From Candidatus Dadabacteria bacterium RIFCSPHIGHO2_12_FULL_53_21 (lineage in GTDB: Bacteria > Desulfobacterota_D > UBA1144 > Nemesobacterales > UBA2774): 12,004 nucleotides of DNA. Below, piece after piece: positions 1-6,074 of the stretch (its first letter is position 1; every line of letters begins with the position of its first letter). The translations under genes were made by a program, and so were the position numbers. The DNA is taken from assembly GCA_001775255.1 (NCBI GenBank), contig MFCJ01000144.1:1-12004 (forward strand), given 5' to 3'. The notes under the pieces are model-generated. The model was not told the origin of the DNA. It was given only the letters and a program-made list of their open reading frames with translations, and did no database searches.

Positions 1-1090
1 TAATCGTCTCGGCTATTATTCTGTATCCGCTCTTATTCTCATGCCCGCCGAAGTTGTTGGGGTATATCTGCTCCGTGGCCGCGCTCCGGCTGAGCGGGCC
101 AAGCGCATCGACGTAATGGATACCGTGCTCGTCGAAATAGCTTTTGACGGCTTTATCCGCCTGCCTCTCGTTCTCTATGAGATAATCGACCTTGTCGGAT
201 GCTGGGAGGGTTATGTTCCCCTCTATATATTCTGCAAATACACTCTCCTTCGTGGGTATGATGACAACGATGAACTCGATACCGTTTTTTCGCGCGAGCT
301 TATTCATCCGATCGAAGAATTCCAGGCTCAGCCGAAGCCCTTCCCTGACGTCGGCCTTCCCGAGGTCGAGCCCCCTGAGCCTCTGGTCAGGGGTGAATCC
401 GGTGCTGATGCCGCTCTTCTCGTCCTCGAGCATAACTATCTGTTGTCCCCTCCTTATCCTCCTCGCCTGCCTGAGGTCGTCTCCGATGAATGAAGAGCTC
501 ACGAGCCTGTATAACACACTGTTCCCGGCAAGCCAGTCGCCTATGCCGTAAGAGAAACCTTCATCATCTTCCGATTCTCCGGTCTCAGGTAAAGATTCGA
601 ATTCCGGCTTCCTCGTATCCTTCCACCTGTCGACACTATAAACAGCGGTAAAGGAGTCCCTGATGTCGTTACCCAGATAAAAGCCGGCGATAATAACCTT
701 CGGATGGAGCGCGAGGGCCTCCGTTTCCATAAGATAGAGATACTCTGCGGGACCGTAGCCTCCGAGCGAAACGTTATAAACCGTCTTACCCGTCATTCTC
801 CCGAGCGCTCCGGGCCAGGACTCGCTCGCCCTCGCGCTTATACCATATGTGTGCGAGTCCCCTATAGCCACGACCTCGGCCGTATCCGGCACAGACTTGT
901 TCCTGTATCCGAGCTTATCGTGCGCCCCTGTAGCGGGCTCGACCCTGTATCTGAGGACATCGTCTGAAACCCTCCTGGGCTTGAGGAAATCTATCGGGTC
1001 GAAGACAATTCTGGAAATACCCTCGGCCGTCAAGAACGATACGACCAGCGAGATCAGGATTACAATGAAAATTTTGATATATCTATTCAA
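1..1090 (-). CDS. Membrane-anchored SGNH/GDSL-family hydrolase (C-terminus cut by window edge)
   Basis: This frame is open from the left edge up to a stop just upstream of the start region and reads as an SGNH hydrolase, probably removing acyl groups from a surface glycan. With TTG at 1090 as start (363 codons visible), residues 5-22 form one hydrophobic segment, so the enzyme is likely anchored with its body outside the cytoplasm. Block I is GDSHTYG at 77-83 (nucleophile Ser79). A GGYGP stretch resembles block II, and GND at 140-142 is block III. The block V His is about residue 350, in a G-G-H-E-N context. The Asp usually three residues before that His is Phe, so the triad may be incomplete. 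Only the last few residues are missing. The start is uncertain: no ATG lies in frame, and AAAGG 11 bases before TTG is a weak ribosome site. It is divergent from a second SGNH gene. The family call is firm; the substrate is inferred. Confidence 0.82.
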   Translation of the reverse strand, partial: MNRYIKIFIVILISLVVSFLTAEGISRIVFDPIDFLKPRRVSDDVLRYRVEPATGAHDKLGYRNKSVPDTAEVVAIGDSHTYGISARASESWPGALGRMTGKTVYNVSLGGYGPAEYLYLMETEALALHPKVIIAGFYLGNDIRDSFTAVYSVDRWKDTRKPEFESLPETGESEDDEGFSYGIGDWLAGNSVLYRLVSSSFIGDDLRQARRIRRGQQIVMLEDEKSGISTGFTPDQRLRGLDLGKADVREGLRLSLEFFDRMNKLARKNGIEFIVVIIPTKESVFAEYIEGNITLPASDKVDYLIENERQADKAVKSYFDEHGIHYVDALGPLSRSAATEQIYPNNFGGHENKSGYRIIAETI

Positions 1091-1182
1091 TATTAGTGAA
1101 GCCTTTGCTGCATGAACGGCTTTCCCCGGAAGGGCGAGAGTGATTATCAGGAATTCATATTACCGGAACCGGCCTTCAGCAT

Positions 1183-1212
1183 TTGTATATCGTGAATTTC
1201 CAGTAATATAAT
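1183..1212 (+). promoter_or_regulatory. Candidate promoter for the plus-strand SGNH gene
   Basis: A perfect TATAAT lies at 1207-1212, with a weak -35 TTGTAT (1183-1188, 3 of 6) 18 bases upstream. It shares its AT-rich core with the opposite-strand candidate, so the two divergent genes may be fired from one symmetric -10. This is a pattern match only. Confidence 0.35.
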
Positions 1213-1233
1213 CCAGGAAAAAGCCCGAGACAA
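1205..1233 (-). promoter_or_regulatory. Candidate promoter for the minus-strand SGNH gene
   Basis: Read on the minus strand, TTGTCT (1233-1228, 4 of 6 to consensus) is followed after 17 bases by TATATT (1210-1205, 5 of 6). The -10 overlaps the -10 of the plus-strand candidate. It would give a leader of roughly 100 bases to the TTG start. This is a pattern match only. Confidence 0.4.
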
Positions 1234-1347
1234 TCAGCGGCCGGGCGCGAATCACCGATAAAACATGTGCTATCATATTTTTCGCGCCGCTCTCAAGAAA
1301 ACGGTAAACTTGAGAAACCGCGCATATCAACTGTGAGCCGAGAGCAT

Positions 1348-2451
1348 GGGATGAACAAAGCCGAAAGCACGGGACCCTTTAAAAAGAAGCTTTATCTCGT
1401 ACTGGTCAGCGTATTCTTTACACTCGTTATTCTCGAGATCGCCACACGAATCTGGCTTGGCTTCATCGCTCCCGAGGACGTGAGCCTCGAGTATTCGCTC
1501 TACACATACCTGAGTCCCGACAACCAGAGATACATACGCCACCACTATCTAAACTATTATCCGAACCCGGAGTACAGGAGGGGGAAGACCTCTCATAACT
1601 CCCTCGGATACAGGAACGATGAGTTCCCGGCGAAGAAGCCGGAAGGGGTTTTCAGGATCGTACTCCTGGGCGGGTCCACGACGTATAACATCGGGATCAA
1701 CGACAACGATAAGACATGGGCCGCCCAGCTCGAGAGGATACTGAGGGATAAGTACGGGTATAAGAACGTTCAGGTGATAAACGCGGGAGTCGGCGGATAT
1801 AATTCCTGGGAGACACTCATCAACCTCGAGTTCAGGGTGCTCGACATCGATCCCGATCTGATAATAGAGTACGAGGGCACGAACGACGTGCACGCGAGGT
1901 TCGTAGACCCGGCTTCATACAGAGGGGACGATGCCGGACGGAGAAAGCAGTGGGACCCGCCGTCGATCTTCTTTCTCGAGCACAGCGCGCTCTTCAGGGT
2001 TATACTGAGGAAACTGGGCGTGACTCAGCAGGTGGGCATTGGAAACTTCATTACCCCCAAAACCGCGTACGGGCCTGTTTCAGTGGCGAAACACGACCCT
2101 ATGGGGCTCCTCGAAAAGAACCCGCCCGTTTATTTCAGACGAAACCTGAACAATATGGCCGCTATCGCGAAGGCGAACGGGGTGGAGATTATGTTCTCGA
2201 CGTGGGCGTATTCACCGTATCTCGATGACTATGCATCGACCCCTTATTACCAGAAAGGATTCGATGAGAATAACGAGGTAGTCAAGGAAGTCGCTCTCGG
2301 CAGCGGTATACCTTTTTTCGATTTCGCGTCGGTAATGCCCAAAGACAAGAAATACTGGCGCGACGGCAGGCACGTCAATGCCCTGGGCGCTGAAAAGATG
2401 GCCGAGCTATTCGCGGAATACCTCAACGACAACGGCCTTATAAAACAATAG
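1348..2451 (+). CDS. Membrane-anchored SGNH/GDSL-family hydrolase
   Basis: A complete 367-residue protein if started at ATG 1348. A Lys-rich start (residues about 10-12) is followed by one hydrophobic segment (about 13-33), giving a type II membrane anchor or uncleaved signal. Block I is GGSTTY with Ser110; the usual Asp of GDS is Gly. Block II is NAGVGGYNSW, block III is GTND with Asn179, and block V is DGRH with Asp339 and His342, so a full Ser-Asp-His triad is present. The family includes esterases that remove acetyl groups from polysaccharides; that role here is inferred from the flippase and glycosyltransferase next door. An in-frame GTG at 1267 would add 27 residues but has no ribosome site. 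I prefer ATG because the Lys-plus-hydrophobic N-terminus then looks normal, although its own ribosome site is also weak. It converges on the flippase gene with only 23 bases between stops and no terminator visible there. Confidence 0.85.
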   Translation, partial: GMNKAESTGPFKKKLYLVLVSVFFTLVILEIATRIWLGFIAPEDVSLEYSLYTYLSPDNQRYIRHHYLNYYPNPEYRRGKTSHNSLGYRNDEFPAKKPEGVFRIVLLGGSTTYNIGINDNDKTWAAQLERILRDKYGYKNVQVINAGVGGYNSWETLINLEFRVLDIDPDLIIEYEGTNDVHARFVDPASYRGDDAGRRKQWDPPSIFFLEHSALFRVILRKLGVTQQVGIGNFITPKTAYGPVSVAKHDPMGLLEKNPPVYFRRNLNNMAAIAKANGVEIMFSTWAYSPYLDDYASTPYYQKGFDENNEVVKEVALGSGIPFFDFASVMPKDKKYWRDGRHVNALGAEKMAELFAEYLNDNGLIKQ

Positions 2452-2474
2452 AAACGTAAATAGATACAGCCGCT

Positions 2475-3794
2475 TCAGATGCTCCGCTGCACATCTTTTC
2501 TCATGTAATATCCGAACACAACGAAGGAAAGCGCCGACTTTATCACCGCAAAGCCCAGAAACGCGAGCGCCGCGCCCATGTAAGAATATTGAGGTACCAG
2601 GATGAACATAAGAGCCAGATAGACCACCGTAGTAACGACATAAAACGCAGTCCTAATCCCGGGTCTCCCCATAGCGAGGAGCGCCGGGTTAATCCAGTAT
2701 GTGTATCGTGCTATAAGTACGCCGAGCGCTAGTATCCTGAGCGTGTTCGTGGCGGGAGCGTACTCCTCGCCGAAAACTATTCTCACTATGGGCCCCGCGA
2801 ATACGATAATCAATACCGTCACGGGCACGATGAGCTTCATGAGATTTTTCGTCGATTCTTTTATGTATTTCTTGAACTCATCCATGGCCTTAATGGTCGT
2901 GAATTTAATGAGCTCGGGGAAGATCGCCTCGTAGAGCGTATCCACTATACGGTTTAAAATCCCCGAGACTGAATTAGCTATTCTGTAAAACGCCACGGCG
3001 TCCTTACCGGCAAAAAACCCGAGAATCATCATTCCCAGATACTTGTCGCTTCCGGTCTTGAGCGTCGCCATGAAGCTCGTATTCCCGAGGAACCAGGCGA
3101 TCTCCTTCCACTGGCTCTTTATCAGAAATATATCGGCGGTAAGCCAGTTCCCCAGTTTTTTTTCGTCGAGCACCCTCATGACAGCCCAGAGCCTCACGGC
3201 AGCGGCTATGAAGTTCGAGATTACGAGTCCGTATAACGCCCCCTTTATTCCGAGCCCGGCTAAGAGGAGCGCCGCCACGAGCACGAGCTGCGTGAGGTTC
3301 TCGAGAGAATTTATCACGGCTATATTCTTATACTTTTCGAATACCCTCAGTATCGCGTCCGACGTCAGCTTGGCGGTTTCGACGAAGAGCCCGAATGCAT
3401 AGATCCAGATGTATATATAAGCCTCGGGCGAGTGTATGACATAAGTGCTGATCACCTTCGCCGTCACGATCGCGATTATGAATGAAACTGCCCCGCTCCC
3501 CACGTCGAGCACATAAGAGAGTTTTATCATCGCGAGGGTTTTCTCGGACTCGCCCTTCTCCCAGTACGATCCGATATACCTTACGGCAGTTTCCCAGACC
3601 CTGACGTCGAAGAACTGGTTCATCATCGCTATGTAAGCGATAACTAGCTGAAGCAGTCCGAAGTCGGTTACCCCCAGTATTCTCGCGAGAATGACCGTCT
3701 GGAGGGCGGCGAACCCCCCGGCCGCCGCTTTACCGCTGAAGAGGAGGGAAGCGTTTATAAAAAGATTTTTCTGAAGACTGCGAGGTTTACTCAT
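2475..3794 (-). CDS. Polysaccharide flippase, MOP superfamily (Wzx-like)
   Basis: A 439-residue polytopic membrane protein with about a dozen hydrophobic segments along its whole length. The N-terminus (LLFSGKAAAGGFAALQTVILARILGVTDFGLLQLV) is of the type seen in oligosaccharide flippases: a short cytoplasmic start, then a Gly/Ala-rich first helix and an ARxLGxxxFG loop. Proteins of this group move undecaprenyl-linked glycan units across the inner membrane. Length fits the family (about 420-500). It follows the GT4 glycosyltransferase gene by 22 bases on the same strand, so the two are likely co-transcribed, with this gene second. No strong Shine-Dalgarno precedes the ATG, which fits translation coupled to the upstream gene. 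Whether the cargo is O-antigen, capsule or exopolysaccharide cannot be told. The alternative would be another MOP transporter, which the neighbours make less likely. Confidence 0.85.
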   Translation of the reverse strand: MSKPRSLQKNLFINASLLFSGKAAAGGFAALQTVILARILGVTDFGLLQLVIAYIAMMNQFFDVRVWETAVRYIGSYWEKGESEKTLAMIKLSYVLDVGSGAVSFIIAIVTAKVISTYVIHSPEAYIYIWIYAFGLFVETAKLTSDAILRVFEKYKNIAVINSLENLTQLVLVAALLLAGLGIKGALYGLVISNFIAAAVRLWAVMRVLDEKKLGNWLTADIFLIKSQWKEIAWFLGNTSFMATLKTGSDKYLGMMILGFFAGKDAVAFYRIANSVSGILNRIVDTLYEAIFPELIKFTTIKAMDEFKKYIKESTKNLMKLIVPVTVLIIVFAGPIVRIVFGEEYAPATNTLRILALGVLIARYTYWINPALLAMGRPGIRTAFYVVTTVVYLALMFILVPQYSYMGAALAFLGFAVIKSALSFVVFGYYMRKDVQRSI

Positions 3795-3816
3795 TCGACT
3801 CTATTTCTTAAGGGCT

Positions 3817-5004
3817 TTATGATTTTCCATTAAGCGCTCTTTTTAACTCATCGATATAATTTTTTATCATCCCGGCTTCCGTATGGAACTCTTTAACCAT
3901 CTCCCTGCCGCTTTCACCCATGAGGCGGGCTTTGAGAGGGTCCCTCAGGAGAGACTTTACGGCATCCGCAATGTCCGTGACACTCTCGGGGTCGACGAGG
4001 ATTCCCGAAATGCCGTCCTTCACCGCCTCCGCAGATCCCCCTTGTTTCGCAGCGATAACGGGTTTCGCCCTCGCACTCGCCTCTATCAATGCGTTTGGCA
4101 GACCCTCGACCTTGCTGTCCCAGTCCCTGCTAGGCATTACGAACACGTCCGCCAGGTCGAGATAATCGATTATTCCCTCGTGACCCACTCCCCCTGTAAA
4201 AATCACGGAGCCGCTCACGCCGGCACCCTCCGCCAGTTCCCCGAACTTGTTTTTGAACCGGCCCTCACCGACGACGAGATAAACGATATCCGGGAACTCT
4301 TTTTTTATGAGCGGGAGAGCCCTGATAACCATATCCTGGCCCTTCCTCGGAAGCACCCTCGCAATAGTGATGATGACCGGGGCGGTCTCGCCGATCCCAT
4401 GCTCCGCCCTGAGAGCCCTCAGCTTTTCAGCATCAGGCTTCCTCGACAGCATTTCCTCACCGACGCCGTTGTAGATGACCGTAATCTTGTCTTCTGGAAC
4501 GCCGATACTGTTAAGAAGCCCCTTCGTGTTCCTGCTGACTGCTATGATACTTGCGGCATGCCTGTAGAGCCTTCTCATGGGGTACTTCATCAGTCTTTTC
4601 ATTATCCTGTTTCCGTAGAAACAAGTAGTAATACCGGAGCCCGCCACCCGTACCACAGGCACGAACGAGATGTGCGGCACGAGACCCCCCGCGGCTTCGG
4701 CCTCCTCGGTTATGAAAAGCACGGTATCAGGTTTTTCATTGCGGAGCGCGGACATGAGTGAGAACAATCCGAGCATTATGTCGGCGTAGGGCATTGCCTT
4801 TATCCAATTGCTTCCGAGACCGCCGATCCTTATGACACGGCATCCGAGCCCCCTGTCAAACTCACGGTCCTCCCGGCCATAGCCTGGAGCGAGCACGACA
4901 GTCTCTATCCCCGGGCCGGATATACCTCTTGCCAGCTTCAGGCTCGTCGTAGACAGCCCTCCCAGAAACGGGGGGAATTCATGGGTATAAAGAAGGACTT
5001 TCAT
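3817..5004 (-). CDS. Glycosyltransferase family 4 (GT-B fold)
   Basis: A 395-residue retaining glycosyltransferase that would add a sugar from a nucleotide-sugar donor to a lipid-linked acceptor at the cytoplasmic face of the membrane. The N-terminal acceptor domain begins MKVLLYTHEFPPFLGG, with the EFPPxxGG loop (9-16) common in GT4 enzymes. The C-terminal donor domain starts near ITIARVLPRKGQD, with the Arg and Lys that usually contact the donor phosphates. The EX7E motif lies in VEGLPNALIEA with Glu300 and Glu308. Length is typical of the family. I start at ATG 5004; a TTG directly upstream at 5007 would add one residue. It is first in a two-gene minus-strand unit with the flippase and divergent from the small genes to the right. 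The sugar specificity cannot be read from sequence. Confidence 0.9.
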   Translation of the reverse strand: MKVLLYTHEFPPFLGGLSTTSLKLARGISGPGIETVVLAPGYGREDREFDRGLGCRVIRIGGLGSNWIKAMPYADIMLGLFSLMSALRNEKPDTVLFITEEAEAAGGLVPHISFVPVVRVAGSGITTCFYGNRIMKRLMKYPMRRLYRHAASIIAVSRNTKGLLNSIGVPEDKITVIYNGVGEEMLSRKPDAEKLRALRAEHGIGETAPVIITIARVLPRKGQDMVIRALPLIKKEFPDIVYLVVGEGRFKNKFGELAEGAGVSGSVIFTGGVGHEGIIDYLDLADVFVMPSRDWDSKVEGLPNALIEASARAKPVIAAKQGGSAEAVKDGISGILVDPESVTDIADAVKSLLRDPLKARLMGESGREMVKEFHTEAGMIKNYIDELKRALNGKS

Positions 5005-5044
5005 CAAGCGCCGTCATCAACGGTCCCCAAGGGGGATGTTGATT

Positions 5045-5080
5045 ATTATATGCATGTATTATTGCACTTTTTTGTATAAT
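5045..5080. promoter_or_regulatory. AT-rich divergent promoter region
   Basis: This stretch between the GT4 gene and the small plus-strand genes is strikingly AT-rich for the window. It carries a perfect TATAAT on each strand: minus-strand at 5050-5045, plus-strand at 5075-5080. Neither has a good -35 at 16-18 bases, so any promoter here would be weak or activator-dependent. It is the likely place where both divergent units start. Confidence 0.4.
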
Positions 5081-5158
5081 ACACTATATTTCGTTTTAGA
5101 TTCTCTTTCCCGGGCTCCCGTAAAAGGGTCACGGATAACAGATAATTACCAAGCGGGT

Positions 5159-5180
5159 CCGGGAATATTAACCCGGGAGG
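5159..5180 (+). promoter_or_regulatory. Shine-Dalgarno with a short overlapping inverted repeat
   Basis: GGGAGG at 5175-5180 lies five bases before ATG 5186 and fixes that start. CCGGG (5159-5163) and CCCGG (5172-5176) form a 5-bp inverted repeat around an 8-base AT loop, and its right arm covers the first Gs of the Shine-Dalgarno. A second complement, CTCCCG at 5115-5120, could also pair with 5174-5179. Either pairing could lower translation, but this is inferred from pairing alone. Confidence 0.45.
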
Positions 5181-5185
5181 ACGCA

Positions 5186-5431
5186 ATGAACGATATGGAA
5201 TCCCAATTGCTAAATTTACTCTGCAGGGGCACGGGGCAGGGGAATACCAATACCGACAGGCTCACGCAGGCAATCGTGGATGAGAACCCTGGGCTCGAGT
5301 ACAACCAGACGAAAATAAGGGTCGTCGAGGCCCTGAACGACTTGAAGGATAAAGGCCAGATTCAGATAATGACTATCAACTGGGAGCTCGGGGATGAGTT
5401 CCTTTATATATGTACCAACATAATCGAATAA
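5186..5431 (+). CDS. Small hypothetical protein, possible winged-helix fold
   Basis: I do not recognise this 81-residue protein. The start is ATG 5186 because GGGAGG sits five bases upstream; the frame is open further upstream (to 5036), but that part is AT-rich promoter-like DNA. The sequence suggests three helices: MESQLLNLLCR, TDRLTQAIVDENP and QTKIRVVEALNDLKDKG. A strand pair follows in QIQIMTINWELGDEFLYICTNI. That order resembles a winged helix, which would mean nucleic-acid or protein binding, but this is my reading of a pattern rather than a family match. It has no signal peptide or membrane segment, and the surface is acidic. The next gene on the same strand begins 82 bases after its stop, so the two may share a transcript. 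Confidence 0.7.
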   Translation: MNDMESQLLNLLCRGTGQGNTNTDRLTQAIVDENPGLEYNQTKIRVVEALNDLKDKGQIQIMTINWELGDEFLYICTNIIE

Positions 5432-5503
5432 GTCCCGTCCCTACCGGTCCGTATATACATCACCGCGACACGCTGTACGACGATGACCTTTCCGGGTACG
5501 AAT

Positions 5504-5507
5504 GGAG
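5504..5507 (+). promoter_or_regulatory. Ribosome binding site deciding the start of the next gene
   Basis: GGAG lies six bases before ATG 5514. The in-frame ATG at 5502 overlaps this GGAG and has no ribosome site of its own, so 5514 is the more likely start. Confidence 0.6.
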
Positions 5508-5513
5508 ATTTTC

Positions 5514-5840
5514 ATGCCGACGCTCGACTATATACGTATCGTGGGTATATCGGATATAACATCGGATAGCTTTACCCCTTACGATATAACTTTCAATATA
5601 GAGTATTCGGGCGATTCCGATTTCAGCCACCCTAAAATGGGGGTCATCACCCTCAGGATGAGCGAGCTGCTCGGCACCTCGGGACTGGGCGCGGGCGATA
5701 TGGAGAAAATCGCTTCAAGGCTTATAAGACAGGTGCTCACCAGGGAAAGGGATAAGGACGGAACTATAGTAATTCTCCACATACTCGGGCTGCCTCTGGG
5801 TGAATGGCTCAGGGAGAATATACCGTTCCTGAGACAATAA
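5514..5840 (+). CDS. Small hypothetical cytoplasmic protein
   Basis: I do not recognise this 108-residue protein. It begins MPTLDYIRIVGIS and looks like a mixed alpha/beta domain. An N-terminal part rich in strands (YDITFNIEYSG, KMGVITLRM) is followed by an amphipathic helix (GDMEKIASRLIRQVLTRERD), a strand (GTIVILHILG) and a short C-terminal helix (LGEWLRENIPF). It has no signal peptide, membrane span, Cys pair or metal-binding pattern. An upstream in-frame ATG at 5502 would add four residues. It lies between the other small gene and the LysM hydrolase on the same strand, with 234 bases before the hydrolase, so a link to cell-wall metabolism is possible but unsupported. Codon use matches the neighbouring genes, which argues that it is a real resident gene. 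Confidence 0.7.
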   Translation: MPTLDYIRIVGISDITSDSFTPYDITFNIEYSGDSDFSHPKMGVITLRMSELLGTSGLGAGDMEKIASRLIRQVLTRERDKDGTIVILHILGLPLGEWLRENIPFLRQ

Positions 5841-5915
5841 AGCTGACTGAAATTATTAAACTAAGCAGGCCTCTTAACCCGAAAAATCAGAAATATTCAT
5901 AACTATTTAATTCCC

Positions 5916-5945
5916 CTTACAAATCTTATCTTTTTCATGTATAAT
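5916..5945 (+). promoter_or_regulatory. Candidate promoter for the LysM hydrolase gene
   Basis: A perfect TATAAT at 5940-5945 has CTTACA (5916-5921, 4 of 6 to TTGACA) 18 bases upstream. It is the best sigma-70-type match in the 234-base gap before the hydrolase gene and would leave a leader of about 120 bases. Confidence 0.5.
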
Positions 5946-5975
5946 CACTCCCAGTTAATTTTAAGTAGTTTACTT

Positions 5976-5990
5976 AGTTCTTTGAAAACC
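5976..5990 (+). promoter_or_regulatory. boxA-like stretch in the leader
   Basis: AGTTCTTTGAAAACC closely resembles the boxA-like sequence of Gram-positive rRNA operons (TGTTCTTTGAAAACT, from memory), the site bound by NusB-S10. It lies between the candidate promoter and the terminator-like hairpin. Similarity over about a dozen bases can be chance, so this is only a suggestion. Confidence 0.25.
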
Positions 5991-6007
5991 TAGACCAGAA
6001 AGCATGA

Positions 6008-6045
6008 CCGGATCTCGGCATTTTATTCCGGGATTGGATTTTTTT
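6008..6045 (+). terminator. Terminator-like hairpin in the leader of the LysM gene
   Basis: The arms TCTCGG (6013-6018) and CCGGGA (6028-6033) pair with one G-T wobble around a 9-base loop. The stem extends outward through A6012-T6034, G6011-T6035 and C6008-6009 with G6036-6037, leaving G6010 bulged. A run of seven T follows at 6039-6045. It could end transcripts coming from the small upstream genes or, if the promoter at 5916-5945 is real, act as an attenuator for the hydrolase gene. Confidence 0.5.
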
Positions 6046-6061
6046 AAGATTTTGTCTCTGC

Positions 6062-6068
6062 AGGAGGT
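6062..6068 (+). promoter_or_regulatory. Strong Shine-Dalgarno of the LysM hydrolase gene
   Basis: AGGAGGT is a near-perfect anti-16S complement six bases before ATG 6075. It is the strongest ribosome site in the window and suggests high translation once the transcript passes the hairpin. Confidence 0.85.
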
Positions 6069-6074
6069 ATAGGT

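Noticed and set aside
41..967. Several plus-strand open frames across the left edge
   Set aside because: They lie opposite a continuous SGNH hydrolase frame on the minus strand with clear active-site blocks.
3883..4761. A 292-codon plus-strand frame opposite the GT4 gene
   Set aside because: It is antisense to a well-supported glycosyltransferase, and its composition (rich in Arg, His and Pro without domain pattern) is that of a shadow frame.
5036..5185. An N-terminal extension of the 81-residue small gene
   Set aside because: The added residues are encoded by AT-rich promoter-like DNA and there is no ribosome site at that ATG, whereas ATG 5186 has GGGAGG at good spacing.
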